Assembly (NCBI RefSeq): GCF_036785885.1
Contig: NC_092323.1
Span: 10,300,501-10,364,500 of the forward strand
Source: Coffea arabica
Taxonomy: Eukaryota; Streptophyta; Magnoliopsida; Gentianales; Rubiaceae
DNA: 64,000 nucleotides
Direction: 5' to 3'
Part shown: piece after piece, positions 40,101-57,300 of the stretch
Position numbering within the stretch: position 1 is the stretch's first letter
Layout: each line of letters opens with the position of its first letter
Made by a program: the position numbers and the translations under genes
The notes under the pieces: model-generated
What the model saw: the letters and a program-made list of their open reading frames with translations, nothing else
Told to the model about the DNA's origin: nothing
Database searches by the model: none

Positions 40101-40310
40101 GGTGACAAATCTCTAGAAGTCTTTTAAAGGCAAACCCGTACAACCATCATTATGGAGTAGCTCTTTTTGACATAGAATTGTTTTGGTTGTCCAATTGGTG
40201 GAAGTGGGAAAAAAAGTGTGAAAAGTGGAATCCCAGCTTCTTCCAGTGCTACTTTTTGTTTCTGTCCATTTGTCATGACGCTTTCACGGGTCGAAGTGGA
40301 GGAAGAGTAA
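37190..40310. other. Spacer between PP2C and GLR genes
   Basis: It contains the PP2C promoter on the left, one complete MITE (38594-38763), AT-rich sequence, and at about 39.8-40.3 kb the less AT-rich promoter and leader of the GLR gene. Small ORFs such as the one at 38956-39300 show no recognisable domain, and I do not call them genes. Confidence 0.5.
38594..38763 (+). mobile_element. Complete MITE, GAGTTTGTTTGGATA family
   Basis: A 170-bp element bounded by perfect 15-bp inverted repeats, GAGTTTGTTTGGATA and TATCCAAACAAACTC. It is flanked on both sides by AAT, a likely 3-bp target duplication, which suggests PIF/Harbinger-type mobilisation. It contains the tandem words AAAAAGGTGATTGG twice. 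It is the best-preserved copy in the window and defines the family. Confidence 0.85.
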
Positions 40311-40321
40311 CGCCCCAATAT

Positions 40322-40856
40322 GTAAGCTTCTTTTCTGTGACCCTTGTTGATGCATTAGATGTTCAATCTTCTAAAGTTGGATTTTGCATGCTATTTTTTT
40401 ATCTGAAACCTCTTTCATAGTCCAGGTTCTACCAGCCTTATGTCCCTTTTTTATATTGCTTCCTGGTCTTTGTGTTTTTATTGCTTTAATAAGGAATGCA
40501 AAATGGGTCTCGCAGGAACGTTCTCATTTTCACAAGAATGGAACCCAAAATGAGTTTTTATGTCTATGAATTTGCTTCATGATTAGATAAAATTACGGCC
40601 TTTACTTAGAATAGGCTCATATTTCTTCTTTTTCATGGCATTCTTCCTTGCGAATTTTCATACTGTCATGGAAGTTAGTTTTACTTGATTTTCTTGTAAA
40701 TTGTTGATTATCAGTGGAAAACCATTTTTAAAGTTAAACCCAGAGTTTTATTAACTCTTTTGCATCTTATTTCGTTATCCATGCATAACAAGGCGAGTTA
40801 GTTGCACCTAAAATTTTAGTTCTTTTGTATCTTATTTTATTTTTTGTGCATAACAG
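40322..40856 (+). other. Probable 5' UTR intron of the GLR gene
   Basis: The donor AT|GTAAGC at 40322 matches the plant consensus. The T-rich interval ends in a TTTTTTGTGCATAACAG acceptor at 40856, 16 bases before the start codon. Inferred from splice signals alone. Confidence 0.45.
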
Positions 40857-40872
40857 GGAGAGTTCAGCAGTT

Positions 40873-44855
<3,983 letters not shown>

Positions 44856-45625
44856 AAGTGTGTGGGTATTTTGTGTATTCTTGCCTTGCTTTCTGTCACA
44901 GTGTCACCCCATGATGCTTGCTCCTTTGCTAGTTTAAACTGTAATTATGTGTACCTTGGTGCGGTGTTTTAGAAATCGAATTCTGGAAGAATGTGTCATC
45001 TGGAGCTCAGGTAACAGCTTTAACATAATGAAAAGAATAGAACAGGATTGTTTTTTCCATCGTCCCGTAAATGATGAAAGGTTTCTAATCATTGCTGGCA
45101 GCTATGCAGCCATTTCATATTTCAAGTCTCTTAACTTTGACAACAATAACTACCCTCTGGCAATATAAAATTATACGACCAAATTAAAGCCAGAAGCTAA
45201 ATCAGAAGGCAAATTGAGCACATTCACTAAAATCGATTTACAGGGTTGTCCTGACATTATCTATTGATTACCAGAGTAACATACAGGTAAATCAAACTCC
45301 ATTTGCCCAAAACACACAAGCATCTCTTCTCCCGCATAAACAAATTATTATAAGGGTAAGAAGACAAAACTGAGAAAAGGGTTCCTTGTTGAACACCTAA
45401 TGATTAGGGAGAGCTAAAATACAAGTTTAAAGAAAAATCAGTCAAGGAAAAAAAAAAAAGAGAGAAAGCAATGAAATTAGGTCAACATCATTAATTATAT
45501 AACCTGATAGTAGTAATATTTACATAGTTATCGTGTATATATTTCGTTTAATCATATTTACACGCATCATATTACAGCAGAGTGTTAAAAAACTAGACCA
45601 TAACTGGGTTATTGTCTGTCACAAA
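44856..45625. other. Convergent 3' regions of GLR and IRE1
   Basis: This holds the GLR 3' UTR and the IRE1 3' UTR on the opposite strand, about 770 bp in total. I see no other gene. A GA-rich run lies near 45440-45470. Confidence 0.6.
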
Positions 45626-48600
45626 TTACTGCATACTGCATTTGAAGTACTTGATAAAACATTCTTCTTCTTTGCAATACATGCTCATCACTCTGTATAC
45701 TTCAATCAATAGTTTAGGAAATCGACTAGCAAAATACTCGTCATAACCTTCTGGTACTGACCCCAAAATCTCCTGCAAAGAACATCAAGGTTATTATCAA
45801 ATTCACCATAAAGAGAAAATGCAAGTCAGAACAAGGAAAAAATAACACTTCAGGTGTCAATTAACTTAAAGCAAAAACATCTTTGGCATGTTATATGTAT
45901 AAATTTCACTTTGTATGTTTAACTAGCTCCATCAATGACTACCACATAGATGCAGATTTAGATCACTCTTCAACGGATGATTTTTGGGTGTTTTTTAAAT
46001 TTAAAATTTTATTGGGGTACTAGAGGAACCACACAGGTCAGCTAAAACATTTGTAATTGCATCATTATTCTCGAAAGTAGTATTTGCACAATGCATTATC
46101 ATCTTTGTGTGCAATCATCCGGGTGAATACAATCAAACATTGTATCTGCCAAGGATGCGAACAAGATATTGTTATAATAGCCACCCAATCATAGATGCAA
46201 TATCCAAATAATGATGTACAGGATGACATCTGTACTACTAGGAAACTTTGCATACTCATGGGATATGCAATGTTGTACCTCCTATCTTACACATTTTAAA
46301 CAAAGTCCAGCTCATCAGTCTACCTACTTTAAATTCTGTGATCAAATAACACTTTTTTACCAAAGGTGCTGATGGTAGAAAAGAACTTCCAGCAGAATAT
46401 AATTAATAAAAATTAACTAAAAAATTCCTAGCAAAGTTAAAATGTAAAAGCACCTGAATTTCCATGGGGAGCTCTCTATAATGATTCAACTTGTTACGCA
46501 TGACCCGCAGTAAGTCACGAACACTGTCATACTTATACCGCCTGTAGCAGCCAATATTATATAAGAATGCAGGTTCCAATTTTTCATCCCATTTTCCACC
46601 CAGAGCTATTGGTGCAGTAGCTTCTATTGCTTTTAATAGCTCAGAATCGGTTTCCCTATCTTCCAGTTCTACCCTATCACTTGTATCACGAAGAAATGAC
46701 AATCGCAGGTCAGCACTCCAAAACAATGGATGTGCTAGAACCTCTACTGCTTTTGGTCTGAATACAAGAAGAAAACAAGAGAGAAAGAAATAATTCAGCA
46801 ACCGAAATGTTAGGATAGTATCTAAAAAAAGTTCCAAAAATTGGATAAAATAGATTTCCTACAAATCGCAGAGTCAGTGGCCAACTCAACCAAAATCACT
46901 GAATCACTATGTAAATAAATTGTCTTTTTTCCAGCTGTCTTGCCCTACAATGCCTCTATTCCATACTTAGAATACTTCAAAATAATTGTTCATGAGTTTG
47001 AAACAAAGCATAGATTTCCAATTTGATTAGAAAGCAAGTTTTCCTACAATTCTATAGACTATCATAGACAACTGGTTAAACATAATCCTAAGCATGAATC
47101 TAGGACCAATCCTTAACAACTGGAAAGGTTGACCGGACTCAATTACCAGCTTGCAAGGTTACATTTCCTCAAGTGGAACAAGCTCCAGTGAAGAACAATA
47201 TAAACTTTATTTCCTCTTCCAGTTTTCATTTCCATAAAATCAATTTATATCCTTTCATATCTTAAATCAACAATATATTTTAAAACTAGGAAGAATGATA
47301 TTGTTTCATTTTACTTAGACATCCTTCCTGTGAGGACCCACTCCAGTTGGCAAACTAAACTTCATTCTACCGAGGAAAAAACAATTCAGTAAGGCCTTGC
47401 AGCAGCAATGTCCCTTACCTCATTTCTGCGTTAGGATTTAACAGATGGGAGAATAAATCCATTGCTTCAGGAATATGTTCGACCAAGAATAGGTCAACTT
47501 GGTTCTTTGTGATGTTGACATCACGTTCAAGACGATTTCCAAATGGATGTCTACCACCGGTGATGCAGAAAAATAGAACACAACCTAGACTAAATAAATC
47601 AACTGCTCTTGTTTGACGTCCAAGAAGAAGTTGTTCGGGTGCTTGCCATCCTGAACTTCCACAACCTGTAACAAGATATTAATTACATGAGCAAATAAAT
47701 GCACAGATAATATACTTGAAGCAATGAAATTTAAGGATAGCCACATTAATTCACAATGACAGCCTTGTTGTGAATCACTTACACCAAAGAAAAATCTAAA
47801 GAACCAACATCACATGCTGATCTATAGAGCCTCAATCCACAAGTTGTCCAGAATAAGATTAGCAGTCAAGATAACCGGTCGAAGGTGTGATTGCATGCAA
47901 ATTTACATCATAATAGGTAAGGTGCAACTACTTGCCTGTAGCATGCTGACCCAAGGAAGCCATATCCCCAGTGAGACGTTTGCTAATACCCATATCTGAG
48001 AGCTTTGCGCATAAAGATCTATCCTTGATTATCAAAACATTTTGGGGCTTCAAATCTCTATGAATGATTCCTAATTCATGTAGATGTACAAGTCCAGAAA
48101 CCACATCCCTGTCTTCCGGATTATTTTAGAAAAAGAGCAAAAAAAAAAAAGAAACAAAAATATATGAAAATAAAGAAAAATATAAACTAAAGCTCCAAAA
48201 AGTTGCCAGTAAGAAAAGATACACATAGAAGTGCATTGACATATTATATAACACCTAAGAAGAGTCAAATAATTAAAGATGTCAATTGCCGAGCCTTTTT
48301 CAACTACAAAAGCCTTATTCTCTTTCTCTTGAAAAGAAAGCAAAAAGACGAGAGAAAACTCATCACAGAGCATATTTGAACTGTTTTCTGTACACATCAC
48401 TTGTGCCATTAGCTCGTTAAAACTGATTCAATAGAAATGGAAGACTGCTGTATTGACTATAAATGGCATGCACATCAAAAATGAAAGTGGAAAATGGTCA
48501 AAGTTGTGGAATTGACTCATCAAGTATAGTCCAAACAGTTGGCACAATTATGTGGATTCCTACTTCCTAGCATGAGATTGTAGTAGTTGCAGACTAAATT

Positions 48601-51600
48601 CCTTAAGTATCTTTTAAACATTTTTACTGACCTCAATAATTTTAGCAAAATAGGAGAAGGGTAGCCATTTGACTTCCACAACTTGGGATCCTGTATAACA
48701 ACCTTCACAGAGTCCAAATGGATTCTGTACTTAGCCATATCCTCGACATCCAAGTTCTTGCTAAAAGCAAGATTTTCGGAAATGTCTGAGAACATGTGAA
48801 TAAGATCATCCAAGCTGCAAATACAACGCTCCAGTGCTAGATACACAAAATCTTGGTCTTGTTCCACTCCGTACCACCGCACTATGTTTGGATGCCTATC
48901 TGATGCAATAAGATTCTGAATCTCTTTAAAGGCAATATCATGATGAGCCCTGACAAGGCGTTTCACAGCAACTGGACGACCTTCATAAATGCCCTCAAGG
49001 ACAACAGTACCATTGCTCCCTTTTGCAATCTCTTTAGTGGTCACAAATAATTTGCCAATTCTACGTCCCTCTATATTAAAAGTTGGCTGAGAGAGGTTCA
49101 ACCACATATTCTTATCATCATCATCATGCATATTCGCACTATCTCCATTCGGATGCGTGTCTATGTCCTTTTTCTCTGCACTGCTACCACTCTTTCCAGA
49201 TTTTCTACTCTTCTTCCTCTTTGAGGGTACAGTTCCTGAACTTGTGTTGCTGGGATTGTCAACCAACATGAATTTTCTTGCAACTAGATGATAAATCACA
49301 ATTCCAACAGTAACAGCAAAAGGAAATGAAGAAATTGCACCAATCCTTTCTAAGACCACACTTAATCGACCACCAGGAGAAATTTTTAGTTCTTGCACAT
49401 TCGGCATCTCACCATCTTCTGTCGCTGAAGGCAAAGAAAGTACAAATTCTTCACCACTGATGTCATGAGAATCTAAAGATTTGCCAACATTTTGTTGTGA
49501 TGGAAGAAACTCTAGAACTTTGTCAACATTTGGTTGTGAAGGTAGCATAGGTTTTGGTATTGATGTTGGGAGCATTATTTCTGGAGAATGAGCCTCAGGA
49601 AGCCCACCACGTCTAAGGAAGGGTTCCAACATGTCATGATTGCGGAAGCGGTATACAAGAGCCCTAGATTGACATGGCAATGGCATGTTAAACCCGGGTT
49701 CAGAAAATCCTGAATTCAGGATAGCTCTGCCAAATGACCTCTCCATTTCTTCACAAAGAAAAGCAGCACCGATTTCAGCCACTGTCATATTCCACAGAAC
49801 TTTGTTTGAGTTTGGAGCAAAAGATGTCAATGCATAATCTGTTCTAGTGATGTAAAGGGGGAGCTCATCAGCCTTAAGGTCTGTAGATTGAGAAAGTCCA
49901 AGTCCTTCAACAGTGCTGTTATGAATAACGGTATTCTCACTGTTGTTCTGCTTTGGGCATGAAGACTCAGGAGTCCTATACGTGTAGATTAGCCTTCCAG
50001 TCTTGGCATCAACAAGAAATGCGGTGGTTTTTTTGGAACCAAGTACAATACCACCATCCTCAGCTATCTGAGGTGTTGAACTGATGTACTCCTCAAGAGT
50101 CTTTGTGAGTTTCTGGAAAGCACAAGTCAAGACTTATAAAACAACTACAATAAAGGTAGATGATTATAGAGAAATACATAGAAAAAATGAGCAGATGTAA
50201 TACCAGAGGATTGGTATCAACACTACTTCCGAAGGACAGCATTGAGCAATGACCGACACACTAGGACTAAGGAATTAAGTGTTCTCATGGAGAGAACCAA
50301 GCCTATACTAAGAACCAGATGCCACTCACATGGATACCTCAGAATCAGACAGTATGAGAGCAGAATCACTCAGACAGCTCTACAGAGGCGACCAGTTTGG
50401 CAAACACTCACAAAACCTGATTTTAGAGAAATTAATCTTTGAGAATAGATTGGAAACCTTACAAATAGGAAGTACCTGTGAACCACTATAAACAAAATCT
50501 TAAGGCATCAAATTTGTGTATACAGTAGTGTAGTGTAAAGAATGTTTTTGACCCAAACTATTAAACTATGTATTCTGAACAGAAGAGGCATGTACGAAAT
50601 CAATCACATTGGCAGACAAAACATGTGATGAGACTATCTTAGCGGATGCCTGAGGCATACTAGCCAAACAAACTGCTTACAGACCCTGTCATCAAATGTT
50701 ATATAGGCTCTAAGAAATGCTAACTCCTCGACAGTAAGATTTAGAGATATATTATTCAAAATCTGCGACCTCCACATGTGCTCACCATATTTAGTATTCA
50801 CACAAAAGCAGTAATTTAAAGCAGAGTGCAGAGATACTTCATTTTAGAGAAAGTGCTATAATTGAATGTACACAGAATATCAGACTCAACATCATATCCA
50901 TCAAAGTCTTCGAAACAAAATCTTAGAAATGTGATAGTAACAGCATACCAGTTTTCCAAGCCTGTTATGAGCATATAATTCCCAGTCATCCCCCAAATCA
51001 ATGTAGTAATCGCTTCCTAATCCAGATGTATTTTCTTTATCCTCATCCACTGGAGCCTGATATGATGAATAAATTTCAGATCCTGATTCAAATGACCAGA
51101 GTGGTTTCATAGAATCAAGCTCCAACAGAAAAATTGTCCCATCCAGAGCAGCGACTAGTGCAGTATCAGCTTCCCTGATTTAATCAAAGATGAAATCCAC
51201 ATGAATTCTATGGTTCACAGTGAGAGAAGACTTTCATTCAATCAGCACAGCACAAAATCAGATTTTGCACATAAACCTTCTCCATATTCTCCAGAATGTA
51301 AAGAATATCTTCTCATCAGCCTTAACCCAATCAACTAAGGCAATAGTACGCAACTAACAAAGAATCAGAAGGGGTATAAGCAATTATGCAATGCATTCTG
51401 AAAAGACACATTCTTGCAGTAAACTTAGCTCAATAAAGAGAGAGGGGGGGGGGGGAATCCAAAATTTTTTATCTTTAATCATCAGGTTCTTTCAGCTGAA
51501 ATTCAAGCGTTATTCCAAAACCCCAAATTTTTTTAACTTTCTGGCAGAAAATATAACGGTCCTGCCACCAATTCAAGTCCACTCTTTTTTTTTAATGGGA

Positions 51601-52012
51601 GCATGCTCTAATTTCATTTACCATTGCCAAAAACATAACAATAAATAAAAGATGGGACTTGTCAACGCCTACATGTACAAGCTAATCACAACAAAAATAC
51701 TCCTTTAAGCTTGTTTAAAAATGTCGAATCAGCTACTTAAATTTTGACAGCCAATTTCACAAAAAAAACAACATAATTCTACGCTCACATAAATAAGGAA
51801 AAACAAATACGGAAATAATAAAAAGTTAGCACAAAAACTGACTTGGAATCAGACAATAGAGACCGTTTGCCTGGGGTCCGGGGTGGATTTAACCCATTCA
51901 AATTTTTTCTCCCAGTTATGCTTTTGTACGCGTCCAAAGAATCGGCAGCGAACCCAGAAAAAATGAAAACCGATGCTAAAAAACAAATCAGAAGAAGCAC
52001 TGAAGAGAACTT
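45626..52012 (-). CDS. IRE1: IRE1, ER stress sensor kinase/endoribonuclease
   Basis: Seven exons are inferred (minus strand): 52012-51843, 51174-50949, 50112-48632, 48108-47936, 47665-47419, 46757-46454, 45772-45626; they join in frame to 915 aa. IRE1 sits in the ER membrane, senses unfolded protein and splices bZIP60-type mRNA. Visible parts: signal peptide MKFSSVLLLICFLASVFIF; lumenal PQQ-like sensor (to about 385); TM at about 391-411; kinase with GSNGTVV (497-503), Lys516, HRDLKPQN (642-649) and DMG (664-666, in place of DFG, which I recall as usual in plant IRE1); KEN RNase domain at about 765-915 with RNKLNHYRELP. A lumenal segment (about 323-347) contains two copies of an LPSQ(P/Q)NV-K--(E/D) unit. 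Residues LPCQSRALVYRF keep the plant lumenal pattern. An in-frame ATG at 52102 would add 30 residues before the signal peptide; I prefer 52012. The intron between exons 4 and 5 has a GC donor. Confidence 0.94.
47666..47935 (-). other. GC-AG intron in IRE1
   Basis: On the minus strand the exon ends GCTACAG and the intron begins GCAAGTAG; it ends TGTTACAG before GTTGTGGAAG. The frame joins HATG to CGSSGWQAPE of the kinase activation segment, which is conserved, so the exon end is well fixed. GCAAGT after an AG exon end is the standard context for the minor GC-AG class of U2 introns. No GT near the junction would preserve frame. Confidence 0.85.
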
Positions 52013-52289
52013 CATCGGCGATGTCAAAACTTGAAAGAGAACAAATCGGGTCAAAATATCGTCGGGGGCAAGAGCTTCACATAATTTATGAGGAATAATC
52101 AAGGAGGTAGATTAAGGAGGAGGAAATCTACGGGAAGGAAAATGATAGGCGGAAGAAAACGGATATTCCAAGCTTCCGAGAATAGCATTAAACGCGATGG
52201 ATTTCTCGGAGTCCGACGTCGAGGAGGTGGTGGTGGTGGTGGAATTCAGACTATTCAGTGGTTCTCTTGCCCAGCCTGCCTAGTTGTTC

Positions 52290-54340
52290 CTTAAGACTGA
52301 TGTAGTCAAACTTTTGATCGTGGGTTGTCGTCGATTAGTAGGACTTGAATCGTTTTGATTGGTTGCATTCAAATCACGCATTTGAACTTTCAATTGGATA
52401 ATATTTTCCTTTTTTCACTTTTCTTTTATTGCGGGACAATTTGCTGAAAAATACCCTTCACGTTTTCAAGTCTGTTAAACCTTACTGAATTATTTCAACA
52501 AAGAAAAAAAATAGAACTATATATAAAGTTCTTCCTCCGGATAAATAAAAAGTTGATATTTTTGAAGGAATTAAAAAGTGAACTTGATTCAATTTGGTGT
52601 TTCTAGTGAAAGAAAAAAAAAAACTACGTCCATATGTGTAAAGCTTTAGTAAGGTTTTGTATTCTTAACTCTATTGTCAACTAAGATTTCTTTTTCACAA
52701 TTGGCATCCTTCCTTCTTTTTTCTTTTTTTAACTCACTTCACATGTCACGAAACGAGATGCAATCTTTAAGTGAGGTGATAAGATTCCCAATGTTGAGGG
52801 TTATATATTTCTTACACTACAAAAAACAAAATAATGCACAAGATACTAGAGGTGTGCTGGCAAGCCAAACTACTTGGGAGTGATCAAACGCTATACTCGA
52901 CCTCGATTTGACAGAGTTTTAATTTGAGTTCGAGTTACTCCGTGCGTATAATGAATCGCGTCTCAATATTAGCATTTGGTACTTGAGTGCTCAGTAAGCC
53001 TAATTTAGCTATATTATTAAACAAAATAATGCACAAGATACTAGAGGTGTGTTGGCAAGCCAAACTACTTGGGAGTGATCAAACGCTATGCTCGAACTCG
53101 ATTTGATCGAGTTTTAATTTGAGTTCGAGTTATTCCGTGTGTATAATGAATCGCATCTCAATATCAGCATTTGGCACGCGAGTGCTCAGTAAGCCTAATT
53201 TAGCTATATTATTTATATAATATGTATATATATTAATCGTGAAATGACTATCATGGATTCATGTTTTAATAAAAATCTCGAGTCAAACTCCAATTTAATT
53301 ACGACTATCTCAAGTTGAGCTTGACTTTAATATTAAGTACTTGTTCGGGCTCAAACTCAAGATCGAGCAGCATCGATATTGATCGAAGCTAAACTTGAGT
53401 ATAGTGCTACTTGATTTCAACTTGACTCGATACTGCCCCTATGCGACACCATATATGCAATATTTGTGTTTAATCATGTCAAGTATAATTGCACTAATGC
53501 TCATCATCCATTGTGAATGATTTAGTGAAAGGTTGGTTTGAGTGTTAATATTAAAGGAATTATAAATAGGAGGTCTCAAATTCAAAATCTTCTATTTACA
53601 AAAAAATTTGTGAATGATTAGTTTTATATACAACAAAACATTTTCTTGGTAAAAAAAAATTTAGATTTCGACTTTGATCACCACGATTGATCAAAGGCAT
53701 GACTCATAGTATAAATTACCACCATGGATCAAGACATATCTTACAGTCATAAGTTGCTTACCGATTACTCATCAACAAAAACAAATTACTCATAAAGTAG
53801 TTGGTAACCAAAAGAGATTTAAGATTCTTCATGGATGTAAGTTAATAGATCAAATCCCTTGACCTGATTCTAAATCCATGATTTTTTGGAATAATTTCAC
53901 AGGTGGTTCAGTTTCCAAATTCCCCCTTGACTCATTTGAATCCTCTCTCCCAGTAAACTTGGATTTTTTGGAGTAAGCGTCCAACGAAAAAAAAAAAAGA
54001 TTACTCACCAACATAAGACTTTAAGAAAAAACACTTATTAAAATCAGAACTATGACTCTTAGCCCAAGACGATATGGGCTTGCTTTGAAAATATTAATAC
54101 GTTTCCAACAGAGTTTCATACGTTAACCCAATTGGATTTGCCTCCATCCATCCCAACTTTAATCTGGGCTATCGCCCAAGCCCCCTGTAAGGCTAAAACA
54201 GTGCCTGTTGCATGCTTCGTTGCCATCCCGCTCCATAAAATTTTTAACGGCAAAAATTTATAAAATATTCCGTCCGTCGAGATCAACCGGCACAGCTGCA
54301 GCTTGTGGGCAAGCCCTGCAAAAACCCCCCAAAAAACCTC
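52290..54340. other. Divergent spacer between IRE1 and RRP44A
   Basis: The about 2-kb interval between the two divergently transcribed genes holds both promoters. It contains a 195-bp tandem duplication (52824-53213) and a following GAGTT/CTCGA-rich repeat to about 53430. The remainder is AT-rich. No gene is seen. Confidence 0.6.
52824..53213. repeat. 195-bp tandem duplication
   Basis: Two adjacent copies, 52824-53018 and 53019-53213, both start AAACAAAATAATGCACAAGA and end TTTAGCTATATTATT. They differ by only a few substitutions, for example GTGTGCTGG versus GTGTGTTGG and ACTCCGTGCG versus ATTCCGTGTG. Each includes a GAGTTCGAGTT motif related to the repeat near 2.3-2.6 kb. Confidence 0.95.
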
Positions 54341-54372
54341 CACAACTATTCTGGAATCCTCATCAATTCATC

Positions 54373-57300
54373 ATGCTTAAGAGCAAGACCTTTGTCCGAA
54401 AAACTAGACAAGGAGCAATTCGCAAGGTCTGTCTCTTAATCTCCTTCCCTTGAATCTTCAATTTTATATGTCTTTCGAAATTATTTGTTTCTCAATCTTA
54501 GGATTCTTCTATTTTAGCTGCTGAGGTCGTAAATGTCAAGGAAACGCGAAAAAAAAACTAGGGTTTTTGCTTGTGAGCTTGAATTTATATTTTTAGTTTG
54601 AATAAAAATTACACTTGCAGGAAGTCAGGGAGCACTATCTGAGAGATGATATATATTGCGGCGCGCCATTTTGCAAAGTATGTGACGTTTCCGGTGCTCG
54701 CTTGAGTGACTCTGCCTCCACACTTCTCATTCTCGACACCAATGTTGTACTTAATCAAGTAAATCGTAACCTGTTTTTATATTTGTTATGTATACTTAAA
54801 AAGAGATTGCGTAGTATACTACAGTTATTTCTGTTGTTGATTTTTTTTCTTGTTGTTGATGGTTGTTGTAACATTAGATTGATTTGTTGGAGAATCCAGC
54901 GATTGATGATGTGGTTGTGCTGTCGGTGGTGTTACAAGAGGTTAAGAATAAGAATATTGGTATATATAATCGCCTTAGGGCTCTCTGCAGTAACTCTTCC
55001 AGGAAATTCTTTGTTTTCTCCAATGAACACCACAGGTATTTATTTATTTGTGTACGTAAAGTGCAGAAGATACATAAGCCCCAATGTGTATTCAAATTAT
55101 GTTTATTAGTATCCATCTGACTATAATAGTTTGCACTACAGTTGGTAGGCTCTAGGCTTCCCTTACGCATAGATATTTTCACATGTAACTTTAGGAATTT
55201 GTTTAAATGTCCGAGTTTTGTTGATTCACCAACTGACAGATTGCTGCCTTCGAAAGTTCGATGATTTTAGATCCCTCAAATGACTTCTTAATGTAATCAG
55301 CTTTTATATCATAAACATATTAGTTCGGTTTCATCTATGGTGCTGTGAATCTAGTTTTGAGAATAGTCAATGATAAGTTCTGAAGTTGCAGCATTGACAA
55401 TGTCCTTTGTCACGTAGATAGTGTATTTCTTTTACATGGTTTTAATTCATGTTTTCTCTTTTTGATTGCAAAGGGATACATATGTGAAAGAGATGGCTGG
55501 TGAAACTCCAAATGATCGGAATGACAGAGGTTTGTTGTTTTGCATTACACAAACAGAAAACATGTGTGCTTTATCATGTTATCAGGGTTGCAAGATTCAG
55601 TCAGCTGTGCATTGGGTATTGGGATTTGCATGCCTATGAATGTTGAGTGTCAAATACTACAACTTTTCTTCCTTCTAAATGGTTCACAAATTACTTCTTG
55701 TTATTTGAATTGGATGCTAGACCACTTGTTATAGTTTTTAATGGACATAAAGGGTTTAACAGTGCTTACCTGATTACGGAAGATGCTATATTTGTGAAAT
55801 TTCTGCACATGCATGTTACCACGGTTGTCTTCAAGCGAGATTCTGGTGACATCACACTTCAGAATGCAGCTGCTCCAAATTATAAAAGAAATACTCTAGT
55901 CTCTCCTGTGATTATTAAAATGCGGAAGTAGTGAAAAAGATGATAGTTGCATGTATGTTCTTTAATTGATGTGTCTGCATTTGATCTCATTTCCTAGTTC
56001 ATAAAAAATTATATTGGAAGTTTCCAGTTTCTTTTGCAGTGTTTTTTCTTGACCTTTTAAGGTTATTAAACACTTAAAACTTTGAAAGATGCCCAAAGTT
56101 CTTTTGGTCACATTAATACGAGATTCTTATTTCTTTATTAGTATCAGCATATGGGATGTTAGTTTTCTAGCATTCTCAATTTTTAATTTGGTCAAAACCT
56201 CCGTGACTAATTAGTCAAATGGGAATGAGCACTTGCCTAATCTTTCAGACCGAATTAGTTTTAGATGCTTCACTGTTCATTTAGCACCTCATGTTGATAT
56301 CATTGGGAGGTGTTACCAGGAATTTTCTTGTCTTTTTCTTTTTTCCCTCCTCCTATACACGCGAACAATTTTACTGGCACTACATAGAAATTTTTTTGTA
56401 TTGTCTTGAAGTCTAATACTAGGATGTACCACCGACATGTTTGTAATACTCTATCAGTTATGGTAGCTGTACAGACATGAAAGCATACAACTGTCAATAT
56501 AAGATGTTAAAAAACATTTGGTGCTCAAGTAGAGATGACTTATTTCAAGACCATGTATGGGTGTCCTAATAATTTGACTCTAATATTAAACTTCAGCAAT
56601 CCGAGTTGCAACACATTGGTATCAGAGTCACCTCGGTAATGTTGTTCGTATCTTACTACTCACAAATGACCGGGAGAATAAAAGGAAAGCATTGGAGGAG
56701 GGAATTTTGGCAGATACAGGTATAGCATAATCTCGTCATCATCTTTGTCCTTGTCTTCATTGCCACTTTATTGATGGTCATTGATACTAAAAGTGTTGAT
56801 GTAGCTGTTCTTTAGCTACTGCTGAGCCATCATTTTATGTATAGTACTTCATTCTCAATGTCAATTTATCATACTGGACATCCTGTGGCCCAATATTTGA
56901 TTAATAATGTCTAGCTGCTTTTCAGTTGAATCATACGTGAAGACACTTGGCCAGCCAGAGTTGCTAGACCTGATTGTTCAGCCTTCATCTGAGGATGTTA
57001 ACATGGAAGATGTGGAGGATCTGAGACCTTCAAAGAGAAAAGTCATCTACACTGAGGTATACTTTGAATATCTTGTTTACTTGTACTCTGATAAACAATC
57101 TTCTGTCTATTACTGCATTTACTTGTTATTTAATTATTGTGCAGCACAAGCCCATGTCAGAGATTACTTCTGGCTTGCTTCGAGGGATATATCATCAAGG
57201 AAAACTTCGTGTTAACCGTTACAATCCATTTGAAGCGTACGTTGGAAGTGAAAGCATTGGTGATGAAATAATTATCTATGGGCGTGCAAATATGAATCGA

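Noticed and set aside
55540-55931. Short ORFs between RRP44A exons 4 and 5
   Set aside because: They are intronic; the flanking exons join in frame to the conserved PIN domain.
56610-56622. TGGTATCAGAG resembling a retrotransposon primer binding site
   Set aside because: It lies in RRP44A exon 5, in the codons for HWYQSHL, with no LTR next to it.
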